The position numbers were made by a program, and so were the translations under genes. A model generated the notes under the pieces. That model was not told the origin of the DNA. It saw only the letters and a list, made by a program, of their open reading frames with translations, and did not search any database. A stretch of 10,694 bases of DNA, from assembly GCA_050694215.1 (NCBI GenBank), contig JBOGXB010000065.1, positions 1 through 10,694 of the forward strand, read 5' to 3'. The first letter of the stretch is position 1. Every line of letters begins with the position of its first letter. Origin of the DNA: JBOGXB01 sp050694215 (GTDB lineage Bacteria; Actinomycetota; CADDZG01; WHSQ01). Shown here piece after piece: positions 1-7,254 of the stretch.

Positions 1-1404
1 AGAAGGACGTTTCTCAGGACCTCGGGAGTGACTGTCGCAGGTGTCGCCTTCGCAGGGCCTCTTCAGGCTCTGAGCGCGCGGGCCGCCCAGGGGCGTGACC
101 TCACGGCCACCGGTTACGGGCCTCTCCTCGACATGGGCGATTTGTGGCTTCCCGAGGGCTTCACCTACAGCATCATCTCGAGAGAAGGCGAAGCGATGAC
201 CGACGGGAAGCCGACGCCGAGCCGTTTCGACGGCATGGCCGTCTTCGAGGGACCGAGCAAGAACACCGTCACCCTCATGCGCAACCACGAGAACCGCAAC
301 CGTCCCAACTTCCTGATGCCCGCCGAGATAGCCGTTGATGCCGGAGACGCTCGTTACGACCCCGACCCACGTATGAAGGCCGGCGTCACCAAGCTCGTGG
401 TCGGCCCGGAAGGCGTGCGCGAGAGCTCGGGGTGGGCCGGAGGCATGGTCTTCACCTGTGCGGGCGGACCCACGCCGTGGGGGTCGTGGGTGACGTGCGA
501 GGAGCTCTTCTTCCCGCCCCAGACGGGTTCGCCTCTTATGCGTCACGGTTATATCTACGAGCTCGACGCCGGTGCCGAGGAGCCGGGGCCCGTTGTTCCG
601 ATCAAGTCGGCGGGGCGCTTCGAACACGAAGCGGTCACCTGGCTCGCCCCTCACCTCTTTCTGACGGAGGACGCGAACCCAGGGTGCCTTTACCGCTACA
701 CGCCTCCCGTCGATCCATGGGAGAGCGGCGGGCTCCAGGACGGCGGGACGCTCGAGGCCCTGCAGGTGCTCGACGGTCCCAGCGCCAGCGCCGAAGACGG
801 CACCGGCGCGGGATGGGAGGTCGGCCGGGCGTACAACGTCGGTTGGGTGACGATCCCGAATCCCGACGTGGCGAGGCCGGGCGAACCAGTCGGGGTGAGG
901 TGGCAGGCTGTGGCGGCCGGCGCCACCACGTTCCGTCGCCAGGAGGGATGCTGGAACGACGAGGAACGCGTCTATTTCGATTGCACGAACGGGGGCCGGG
1001 ACAGCCTCGGACAGATATGGGAGTACACGCCCCAGACCCAGCAACTGGTTCTGCTCTTCGAGTCAGTGCGGAACCCCCCGCTGACCGGGCCGGTCCTGCT
1101 CGACAAACCGGACAACCTCACCGTGGCACCTGGGGGCACCGTCTTCCTGTGCGAGGACCGCGGCTACCGCCCCGGAGATCCGAACAACGCGACACCGTCG
1201 ATCCGAGGGTTGACGCCGAACGGCAGGATCTTCGAGTTTGCCCGTGCCGACTCGAATCTCACCGAATTCTGCGGTGCCTGCTTCGGTCCTGGAGGCTTCC
1301 GGGCTACCTTCTATGTGAATCAAATGGGGGAGCCGAACGACGGCACGCCCGGGGTCACATATGCGATCAAAGGGCCGTGGACCAATAACGCCGACCTGCG
1401 CTGA
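1..1404 (+). CDS. PhoX/DUF839-family secreted phosphatase-like protein, 5' end cut by window
   Basis: The reading frame is open from the first base, and its first visible residues, RRTFLR, fit the twin-arginine export motif, followed by a hydrophobic, Ala/Gly-rich stretch. The true start is therefore a few codons outside the window, and the GTG at 28 lies inside the signal peptide. About 467 residues are visible. PhoX/DUF839 hallmarks, counted from the first codon, are RNHEN (94-98), WVTCEE (163-168), GRFEHEA (205-211), PDNL (370-373), CEDRG (384-388) and a C-terminal FYVNQMGEP segment. In characterised PhoX enzymes, conserved Cys and acidic residues hold an iron-calcium cluster that hydrolyses phosphomonoesters outside the cytoplasm. 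The Cys of TCEE is probably the iron-bridging one. Many DUF839 members are untested, so phosphatase activity is inferred. The family and Tat export are well supported. A strong hairpin follows the stop, which suggests transcription ends here. Confidence 0.88.
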   Translation, partial: RRTFLRTSGVTVAGVAFAGPLQALSARAAQGRDLTATGYGPLLDMGDLWLPEGFTYSIISREGEAMTDGKPTPSRFDGMAVFEGPSKNTVTLMRNHENRNRPNFLMPAEIAVDAGDARYDPDPRMKAGVTKLVVGPEGVRESSGWAGGMVFTCAGGPTPWGSWVTCEELFFPPQTGSPLMRHGYIYELDAGAEEPGPVVPIKSAGRFEHEAVTWLAPHLFLTEDANPGCLYRYTPPVDPWESGGLQDGGTLEALQVLDGPSASAEDGTGAGWEVGRAYNVGWVTIPNPDVARPGEPVGVRWQAVAAGATTFRRQEGCWNDEERVYFDCTNGGRDSLGQIWEYTPQTQQLVLLFESVRNPPLTGPVLLDKPDNLTVAPGGTVFLCEDRGYRPGDPNNATPSIRGLTPNGRIFEFARADSNLTEFCGACFGPGGFRATFYVNQMGEPNDGTPGVTYAIKGPWTNNADLR

Positions 1405-1410
1405 GCCTCA

Positions 1411-1454
1411 GACGCCTCCTCCCATCGGGGTGGTTGACGACGGGAGGAGGCGTC
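1411..1454 (+). terminator. 13-bp perfect inverted repeat after the PhoX-like gene, probable terminator
   Basis: A 13-base arm at 1411-1423 (gacgcctcctccc) is perfectly complementary to 1442-1454, with an 18-base loop. It begins 7 bases after the PhoX-like stop and ends 63 bases before the next gene. The stem is very GC-rich, but no T-run follows it. It is therefore either a U-less terminator or RNA-stabilising hairpin of the kind often proposed in high-GC bacteria, or a symmetric protein-binding site. Its position between two same-strand genes favours termination. Confidence 0.55.
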
Positions 1455-1517
1455 CGCGCGGGTAAGGCGTGCGTCGGAGCCTCGGTGGCCGGGCGACGAC
1501 AGTAGCGTTGGCGGAGT

Positions 1518-4163
1518 ATGGCCATAATCAGGACGCCCGATCAACGTCTGAGGGTCTTCGTCAGCTCGACTATGAACGAGCTCGCGGCCGAGAGAGCGGC
1601 GGCGCGCCGCGCGATCGAGAATCTGCGTTTGTCGCCCATCCTCTTCGAGCTGGGCGCGCGTCCTCATCCACCTCGGGAGCTCTACGCCGCGTATCTCGAG
1701 CAGAGCCACATCTTCGTGGCCGTCTACTGGGAGAGCTACGGATGGGTCGGTCCGGAGATGGACATCTCCGGACTCGAAGACGAGTACGACCTCGCAGAAA
1801 GAATGCCCAAGCTCGTCTACGTCAAGCGCCCTGCCCCCGATCGCGAGAAACCTCTTACCGAATTGCTCCAGCGCATCAAGCGCGACGCCAGAGTCTCCTA
1901 CAAGTCGTTCCAAGATCCGGCCGAGCTGCAGCAACTGATCGAGAACGATCTAGCGCTGCTGCTTACCGAGCATTTCCACGGAGGTGGCAGGCGGTCGCTA
2001 GAGGGGGATGCCGAGGCCGGCCAACCCGTCTCCAACCTCCCCGCGCAAACGGACCAGTTCATCGGGCGCGAGAAGGAGCTGCAGGGCTTGCTCGAGATCC
2101 TGAGGGAAGGGAGCGAGCGGCTTATAACTCTGACGGGTCCAGGTGGGATAGGGAAGACTCGTCTCGCGACGGAGGCCGCTGCTCGGTGCGCCGGCTCATT
2201 CGAGGACGGAGTGCACTTGATCGCCCTGGGGTCGGTGACCCAGGCTGAAGTCGTTATCCCTACGATCGTACAAACCCTTAACGTTCAGGGCTCAAACGTC
2301 GAACCACTCGTGGCACTGATCGAGTACCTGCGGCACCGAAATCTGTTGCTCCTGCTCGACAACTTCGAGCAGGTCGTCTTCGCAGGCCCCGAGATCGCTC
2401 GCATCGTCGAAGCGTGTGCGCGCGTGAAGCTCCTCGTCACCAGCCGGGCCATATTGAATCTGCGGGCCGAACATGAGTTCCCGGTTCCCCCTCTGACTCT
2501 GCCGGTCGCCGAAGTGAGTGCCGACGATGCCGCTCGCTACGAGGCCGTGCGGTTGTTCGTCGAGCGCGCTCGCGCGATCCGTCCCGACTTCGAGCTCAAC
2601 AACGCCAACGCGTCTGCGATCACGGCGATTTGTCGGAGGCTGGACGGGCTCCCTCTGGCGCTGGAGCTCGCCGCAGCGCGGTCCCGAGTCATGGATCCTG
2701 AGGCCATGTTGGCCCGGCTCGACACCAGCCTTCAGCTGCTCACCAGAGGAGCACGCGACGCGCCTGAGCGTCACAAGACGCTTCGCGCTGCGATCGATTG
2801 GAGTTTCGGATTGCTGAACGACGACGAGAAAGCACTCTTCGTCAGGATGGGAGTCTTCCGTGGCGGATGCACGCTGGAGGGAGCCGAGCGCGTTTGCAAC
2901 GCTCCGGCCGACCTGGATGTCCTCGACCTCATGACGTCATTACTCGATAAGAGTTTGATCAAGCACGAGGACCACGGTGGCGAACCACGATTCACCATGC
3001 TTCGGACTGTATGGGAGTACGCGGACAGATGCCTCGATCAAAGCGATGAAGCACCGATCGTGCGCGCCGCGCATGCCGATTTTTTCTTTGCGCTTGTGTC
3101 GGCTGCGCATGGAGGGCTTCGGTCGTCAGGTCAGGTGGAGTGGCTGGCGAGGCTGGAGACCGATCACGACAACCTACGCGCTGCTATGAGGTGGTGCCTC
3201 GACAATGGTGCCGCCGAAGCCGTCGCCGACGCGGGCTGGACCCTCTGGCTCTTCTGGTGGCTCGACTCGCACCTCACAGAGGGTCGCGTATTGATGAGCG
3301 AGACGCTCGACCACGGCGATCTATCAGGCCCGGCACGCGCCAAGGCGAGCGCGGTCCAAGGGTTCATGGCGTTCTGGCAATCGGACTATGCCGAGGGAGT
3401 GCCGCTGCTCGCATCCGCGCTCGAGGTCTTCCGCGCCGAAGAGGAGCTTGCGGGAGTGGCCCTGTGCCAACTGCCTCTGGGTTTCACCGAAGCGGCAACG
3501 GGCGCGGGCGAAGCGGGACTCGCTCGCTTCGAGGAGAGCGTCCGCTACTTCAAGGAAACGGGCGACGAGTGGGGAGTTGTGATCTCGATGAACGCACTGT
3601 GCTGGACCTCGCACGCCGCTGGGATGCAGAAGGGGGACGAGGTCTTCGAGGAAGCTCTCGAGCGCGCGGAAGAGCTCGGCACCGAACTCGACATCGGAAT
3701 GGCGCTGCGCAACCTTGGCTGCCACCGGTCGGAACAAGGTCGCTCTGCGGAAGCCAAGGAGTTGCTCGCCCGAGCCCTGCAGACCCTCTGGCGCGGCTAC
3801 GTCAGGGGAGGAACGTCGTACACGATCGACGGTATCGCGGAGGTCGCCGCGACAGAGGGCGCCCATTCGGTGGCGACGCGGCTATTCGCGGCAACCGATG
3901 GGGTCCGGGAAGCGACTCAAGCCTCCATAATCCCGATGTACGCCCCTCGATTCCGGCGATTTCTCGAAGAGTTGCGCCGAGATATGGGAGCGGCGGCCTT
4001 CGATAGCGAGTGGGCACGGGGCCGCGAGCTGGGGTTGGAGGGAGCGGCGCAACTCGGACTCGCGTGGGCTCGTCGTGGGATCGAGGACGTTCCCGGCGAC
4101 GAGGTCGCCGCTGCGCTAAGAGGAGGGCCGGCCGGACTCGACCGGACGCCCAACGAATCATGA
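1518..4163 (+). CDS. DUF4062 - NB-ARC-like STAND ATPase - helical repeat protein
   Basis: This 881-residue cytoplasmic protein has three parts. Residues 11-105 match DUF4062 (RVFVSSTMNELAAER, then IFVAVYWESYGW), a Rossmann-like domain found at the N-terminus of STAND proteins. Residues 180-390 form an NB-ARC/AP-ATPase module: Walker A GPGGIGKT (207-214), Walker B LLLLLDNFE (276-284), LLVTSR sensor (305-310) and the GLPLA motif (377-381). From about 420 to 860 come a winged-helix-like segment and helical TPR-like repeats. The tail resembles AfsR/LuxR-type predicted ATPases, but no DNA-binding helix-turn-helix follows it. STAND ATPases act as ligand-triggered oligomerising switches; the trigger and output here are unknown. 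The ATG at 1518 is the only usable start, since an in-frame TAG lies at 1503. GGAG ends one base before it, too close to act as a ribosome site, so a leaderless or short-leader mRNA is possible. The stop overlaps the next start as ATGA. Confidence 0.9.
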   Translation: MAIIRTPDQRLRVFVSSTMNELAAERAAARRAIENLRLSPILFELGARPHPPRELYAAYLEQSHIFVAVYWESYGWVGPEMDISGLEDEYDLAERMPKLVYVKRPAPDREKPLTELLQRIKRDARVSYKSFQDPAELQQLIENDLALLLTEHFHGGGRRSLEGDAEAGQPVSNLPAQTDQFIGREKELQGLLEILREGSERLITLTGPGGIGKTRLATEAAARCAGSFEDGVHLIALGSVTQAEVVIPTIVQTLNVQGSNVEPLVALIEYLRHRNLLLLLDNFEQVVFAGPEIARIVEACARVKLLVTSRAILNLRAEHEFPVPPLTLPVAEVSADDAARYEAVRLFVERARAIRPDFELNNANASAITAICRRLDGLPLALELAAARSRVMDPEAMLARLDTSLQLLTRGARDAPERHKTLRAAIDWSFGLLNDDEKALFVRMGVFRGGCTLEGAERVCNAPADLDVLDLMTSLLDKSLIKHEDHGGEPRFTMLRTVWEYADRCLDQSDEAPIVRAAHADFFFALVSAAHGGLRSSGQVEWLARLETDHDNLRAAMRWCLDNGAAEAVADAGWTLWLFWWLDSHLTEGRVLMSETLDHGDLSGPARAKASAVQGFMAFWQSDYAEGVPLLASALEVFRAEEELAGVALCQLPLGFTEAATGAGEAGLARFEESVRYFKETGDEWGVVISMNALCWTSHAAGMQKGDEVFEEALERAEELGTELDIGMALRNLGCHRSEQGRSAEAKELLARALQTLWRGYVRGGTSYTIDGIAEVAATEGAHSVATRLFAATDGVREATQASIIPMYAPRFRRFLEELRRDMGAAAFDSEWARGRELGLEGAAQLGLAWARRGIEDVPGDEVAAALRGGPAGLDRTPNES

Positions 4164-4843
4164 ACCCACCGACAGACGACCCTCCGAGTGGGGCTGCGGA
4201 GGTGAAAGATGTCATCGTGGGCGGCGACGGAGTGGCTCGCTGTTGGTGGTGCGCGGGCGACGCCCTCTATGAGAGCTACCACGACTCGGAGTGGGGTCGC
4301 CCGGTCGACGAGGACGTGCCGCTCTTCGAGAAGCTCGCCCTCGAGGGCTTCCAGGCAGGCCTCAGCTGGCTCACGATCCTGAGGAAGCGTGAGAACTTCC
4401 GGCAGGCGTTCAAGTCATTCGACATCGAGTCGGTCGCGCGGTTCAACTCGCGAAGCGTGGAGCGGCTCCTGTCCGACAGAGGCATCGTGCGCAACCGGGC
4501 GAAGATCGAAGCGAGTATCAACAACGCTCGGCGATGCCTCGAGATGATTCAGGATTTTGGCAGCTTCGCCGCCTACGTCTGGAGATTCGAGCCCGAACCC
4601 AGCACGCGCCCTCCCAGACTCAATTGGGATTCGCTGAGACAGATCACCACCAGTGCCGAGGCGATGTCGCTGAGCAAGGATCTTCGCCGACGCGGCTGGT
4701 CGTTCGTCGGGCCGACGACCGCATACGCCTTCATGGAGGCAATGGGATTGGTTAACGACCACGTCACCGCGTGCGCCGTACGCGACGAGATCGAACTCGT
4801 ACGTGATCGATTCCGGAGGCCATCAACATCCGTCGGTGGCTAG
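4160..4843 (+). CDS. tag: DNA-3-methyladenine glycosylase I
   Basis: This 227-residue enzyme excises 3-methyladenine from alkylated DNA, the first step of base-excision repair. It matches the Tag family throughout: RCWWC near residue 24, YESYHDSEWGRPV, a LEGFQAGLSWLTIL core carrying the catalytic-pocket Glu, LRKRENFR, and the C-terminal NDHVTAC. In E. coli Tag a structural zinc is held by an N-terminal Cys, the His of YHDxEWG, and the His and Cys of the C-terminal HxxxC. All four have counterparts here. The start was placed at the ATG at 4160 because it forms a 4-base ATGA overlap with the upstream ATPase stop, indicating translational coupling. The frame stays open back to 4010, but that part is a shadow of the ATPase gene. 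In-frame GTG codons near 4203 and 4218 are alternative starts closer to the conserved domain. The 3' end meets the VOC gene from the other strand. Confidence 0.93.
   Translation: MNPPTDDPPSGAAEVKDVIVGGDGVARCWWCAGDALYESYHDSEWGRPVDEDVPLFEKLALEGFQAGLSWLTILRKRENFRQAFKSFDIESVARFNSRSVERLLSDRGIVRNRAKIEASINNARRCLEMIQDFGSFAAYVWRFEPEPSTRPPRLNWDSLRQITTSAEAMSLSKDLRRRGWSFVGPTTAYAFMEAMGLVNDHVTACAVRDEIELVRDRFRRPSTSVGG
4840..4843. other. CTAG tetranucleotide giving the stop codon to both convergent genes
   Basis: The self-complementary CTAG supplies TAG on the plus strand (4841-4843) for tag and TAG on the minus strand (4842-4840) for the VOC gene. The two coding regions therefore overlap by exactly 4 bp and there is no room for a terminator between them. 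Transcripts of the two units must run into each other as antisense RNA unless termination occurs inside coding sequence. Confidence 0.9.
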
Positions 4844-5280
4844 AAGTCGCGCCGCCCATCGAAGTGATTGCCGACTTCGGGGCGGGTCAACTGATAGATG
4901 GCAACGCGGTGCCCACCCGGCGTTCTGAACGAGCAGCACGGCCCATGAGGAATCTCGAAGGATCGCTCGCGCTCCCATCCGCGACCCTCGAGCGTCGCCA
5001 GTGACTGCTCGAGATCACGGACACTGAAGATCAGGATGGGTCGTTCGCCCTCGAGATGGTCGGTGAGCAGGATGCGCGGCGGTTGCCCGGTGAGATCGAT
5101 CATAGAAACGCGTGTACCCATTGCCTCGATGGCGAAGACGATCCTCCCACCGAGGATGTCGGTGAAGTACGCCCCGTCGGCTGCGACGTCGCGGCTCGGC
5201 ATGTAGAGGAAGTCGAGCTGTTCGAAGGGAAACTCCGAGTCGCTCTCCGCCTGCTCGCGTCCAGGATGGGGCGTGCTCAC
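4840..5280 (-). CDS. VOC (glyoxalase/bleomycin-resistance) superfamily protein
   Basis: This 146-residue soluble protein has one VOC pattern of two beta-alpha-beta-beta-beta modules. The first covers residues 20-75 (FEQLDFLYMPSRD, AYFTDILGG, VSMIDL) and the second 80-131 (PILIFSVRDLEQSLATLEGRG, CSFRTPGGHRVAIYQL). The position that usually carries the last metal-ligand Glu (as in GNxIEL) is Tyr129 here, and the first strand has Asp23 where His or Gln is usual. It may therefore bind a ligand without metal catalysis; function is unknown. The GTG at 5280 is the only start upstream of the first strand, and it has a poor ribosome site. It lies 14 bases downstream of zur on the same strand, so it is probably the last gene of the zinc operon and depends on upstream translation. 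Whether it has a zinc-related role is not shown by its sequence. Confidence 0.82.
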   Translation of the reverse strand: MSTPHPGREQAESDSEFPFEQLDFLYMPSRDVAADGAYFTDILGGRIVFAIEAMGTRVSMIDLTGQPPRILLTDHLEGERPILIFSVRDLEQSLATLEGRGWERERSFEIPHGPCCSFRTPGGHRVAIYQLTRPEVGNHFDGRRDF

Positions 5281-5294
5281 GGTTCAGTGGTGAA

Positions 5295-5699
5295 TCAAGG
5301 TCGTCCCGAGCAAGCCTCGCAGAAACCGAAGAGCTCGAGGTCGTGGGTCACGTCCGAGAAACCGTGTCTTCGTGCTGCGCGGCGCGTCCAACTTTCGAGG
5401 TCCTCATTCTCGAGCTCAATCGAGTAGCCGCAGCTCCGACAGACGAGATGATGATGATGCTCGTAGGTTCCGCACTTTCGGTAAACAGCTTCGCCGTCCT
5501 CGCGCCGTACGACGTCGACCTCGCCGCGTTCGGCCATGGCTTGAAGATTGCGATAAACGGTCGTCAGACCGACCCCCGCCCCACCCTCACGCAGAAGGGC
5601 GTGGATCTCCTGGGTGCTGAGGAACGTCTCCAGATCGTCCATCATCCGCGATATCGCCCCTCGCTGACGTGTCGCTCTGGTACTAGGGATTGATTTCAT
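5295..5699 (-). CDS. zur: Zinc uptake regulator, Fur family
   Basis: This 134-residue zinc-sensing repressor has an N-terminal winged helix with recognition region GVGLTTVYRNLQAM (42-55), then a dimerisation and metal domain. Cys87, Cys90, Cys127 and Cys130 form the structural zinc site. Asp62, Cys76, the His81-84 run, Glu102 and His119 are the likely regulatory ligands. The protein closely follows the layout of M. tuberculosis Zur as I remember it, including LTTVYR, the HHHHLVCRSCG stretch and HGFSDV. Together with the znu genes beside it, this favours Zur over Fur or PerR. With zinc bound it should repress the operon it belongs to. The start was placed at the ATG at 5699, with an AGG 5 bases upstream and the znuB stop 6 bases before it. 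The GTG at 5705, directly abutting the znuB TAG, would add two residues. Confidence 0.93.
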   Translation of the reverse strand: MKSIPSTRATRQRGAISRMMDDLETFLSTQEIHALLREGGAGVGLTTVYRNLQAMAERGEVDVVRREDGEAVYRKCGTYEHHHHLVCRSCGYSIELENEDLESWTRRAARRHGFSDVTHDLELFGFCEACSGRP

Positions 5700-5705
5700 A
5701 GGCAC

Positions 5706-6512
5706 CTACCCAGTTCGTAGCAAGGTCCGAACCCCCGACGCGATCACGAACGAGGCTATCCCCATGAGCACGATCGTCGCCGCGGGATAGAGGGCGGTGT
5801 AGAACGCGACCACGAGTCCCGAAGTTGCCAGGAAGGCGCCCAGGAGGAGGCTTCCGTAGAAGGTCGAGCGAAAACTCGTCGAGATCTGCTGTACCGCCGC
5901 CACCGGAAGGACCAGAAGCGCAGCCACCAGCAGGACGCCGACCACCTTCGAGGTCACGGCCACCGTGATCGCCGCGGCGACCGCGATGAGCATGTTGAGC
6001 GCTGTCACGGGCAGACCGGAGACGCGTGCGATCTCCTCGTCGTAGGCGACCGCAAAGAGATGCTTGCGAAGCGTATGAGTAACCAAGGTGGTCGCGGCCG
6101 CAACTGCTCCGACGATCCAGAGGTCCACGCTGTTGACGGTCAGAATCGATCCGAACAGGTATGCGTTCAACTGGATGCTGGAGATGGGACCAAGTCCGAG
6201 AAAGAATATGCCGCCCGCGATCCCCAGGTAGAAGATGAGCGCGAGCGCGACGTCACTCGAGGTCTTGCCGCGCTGGCGCAGCACTTCGATCGCGGCGGCA
6301 CCTGCCGATGCGAACAACAAGGCAGCAATCAGCGGCGAGACCCCCACCAGAAGCCCAGCCGCGACTCCCATGAAAACGACGTGTCCGATTCCGTCGCCCA
6401 TCAGAGAAAGCCGCCGTTGGACCAGGTAGATCCCGACCGAGGGGGCCGCGAATCCCACCAATGCGCCTGCCAAGAGCGCTCGCCTCATGAAATCGAAAGA
6501 AAGGAAATCCAT
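5706..6512 (-). CDS. znuB: Zinc ABC transporter permease, ABC-3 family
   Basis: This 268-residue integral membrane protein forms the channel of the zinc importer. It has about seven to eight hydrophobic helices, beginning with RRALLAGALVGFAAPSVGIYL (residues 10-30) and ending with ATIVLMGIASFVIASGV. Family landmarks are RRLSLMGDGIGHVVFMGVA (33-51), GKTSSDVALALIFY, the cytoplasmic YDEEIARVSGLP loop expected to contact the ATPase, and KVVGVLLVAALLVLP. These match ABC-3 permeases for zinc and manganese; zinc is chosen from the adjacent zur and the binding-protein ligands. The ATG at 6512 fits the usual family N-terminus and lies 10 bases after the znuC stop. A GTG at 6518 is possible, and the ATG at 6554 would force a 32-base overlap with znuC. 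No clear Shine-Dalgarno sequence precedes it, so coupling to znuC translation is likely. Confidence 0.92.
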   Translation of the reverse strand: MDFLSFDFMRRALLAGALVGFAAPSVGIYLVQRRLSLMGDGIGHVVFMGVAAGLLVGVSPLIAALLFASAGAAAIEVLRQRGKTSSDVALALIFYLGIAGGIFFLGLGPISSIQLNAYLFGSILTVNSVDLWIVGAVAAATTLVTHTLRKHLFAVAYDEEIARVSGLPVTALNMLIAVAAAITVAVTSKVVGVLLVAALLVLPVAAVQQISTSFRSTFYGSLLLGAFLATSGLVVAFYTALYPAATIVLMGIASFVIASGVRTLLRTG

Positions 6513-6522
6513 CGTCACGCGT

Positions 6523-7254
6523 TCAATCCGAGTCGGGATGGTGGGGGTGCGCATGCCCCTGGAGCATGGCCTCCGCAGGGGAGTCGTCGTGGACGACTAC
6601 ACCCCCCTCCAGAACGACTGCGCGCTGCGCCAGAGGCTCCATCGCTCCCAAAGCGTGCGCAACGAGCAAGATCGAGGTACCCCCCTGGTGTAGCTCCCTA
6701 AGCGTCATCGCGAACGTCTCCTGGTGCGCGAGGTCGACGCTTGCAACAGGCTCGTCCATCACGAGGACGGCCGGATCGGTGGCAAGAGCGCGTGCGATCA
6801 GGACCCTTTGCTGCTGGCCACCCGAGAGCGCTTCGACACGAGCACCGGCGACATCGGTCAGATCGACCAGCTCCAAGGCATGGTGCGCGGCCATCCGATC
6901 GGAGGCGCGGTAGCGGCCGAGAAGTCCCACCTTCGCTGCACGCCCCGACAAGACAACCTCCTCGACGGTGGCGGGAACTCCGGTAGCCGCGGTCATCCTC
7001 TGCGGGACGTAGCCGATGAGATCCCAGCGCCGGAAGTCCTCTGCGAGCCGACCGAAGATGCGGCGAGCCCCCCGGGTGACGCGGGTTAATCCGAGTAGCG
7101 CTTTCACTAGCGTCGTCTTGCCGGATCCGTTCGGTCCGAGGAGGACGACGAACTCACCTTGCCGCAACGCGAAATCCACGCCCCGAAGAACGTGCGACGT
7201 GCCCAGCCGGACGTGCCCGTCGATCATCTCGAACGCAGGAGCCGACTCATTCAC
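6523..7254 (-). CDS. znuC: Zinc ABC transporter ATP-binding protein
   Basis: This 243-residue ATPase powers ZnuB. All ABC motifs are intact: Walker A GPNGSGKT (40-47), Q-loop Gln85, signature LSGGQQQR (143-150), Walker B VLVMDE (163-168) and H-loop His200. The C-terminus ends in a short His-rich tail, GHAHPHHPD (233-241), with four His, a possible zinc-binding element. The frame extends upstream to 7554, but that part is a shadow of znuA. The start was placed at the GTG at 7254, which overlaps the znuA stop by 8 bases and has GTGAGG about 9 bases upstream; it yields the N-terminus MNESAPAFE. The next in-frame Met, residue 10, would still keep the ABC domain. The overlap indicates translational coupling within the operon. 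Confidence 0.92.
   Translation of the reverse strand: MNESAPAFEMIDGHVRLGTSHVLRGVDFALRQGEFVVLLGPNGSGKTTLVKALLGLTRVTRGARRIFGRLAEDFRRWDLIGYVPQRMTAATGVPATVEEVVLSGRAAKVGLLGRYRASDRMAAHHALELVDLTDVAGARVEALSGGQQQRVLIARALATDPAVLVMDEPVASVDLAHQETFAMTLRELHQGGTSILLVAHALGAMEPLAQRAVVLEGGVVVHDDSPAEAMLQGHAHPHHPDSD

Noticed and set aside
3324..3866. Antisense frames of up to 180 codons within the ATPase gene (also 1320-1934)
   Set aside because: They mirror the coding strand of a well-supported gene or its surroundings and show no domain or ribosome-site support.
4010..4159. Upstream extension of the tag reading frame
   Set aside because: It lies within the ATPase coding region in another frame, is Arg/Gly-rich shadow sequence, and has no Tag homology. 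The ATGA overlap at 4160 gives the natural start.
5446..5459. Short gat/atg trinucleotide run resembling a microsatellite
   Set aside because: It encodes the His81-84 run of Zur on the minus strand, which is a functional metal-binding segment.
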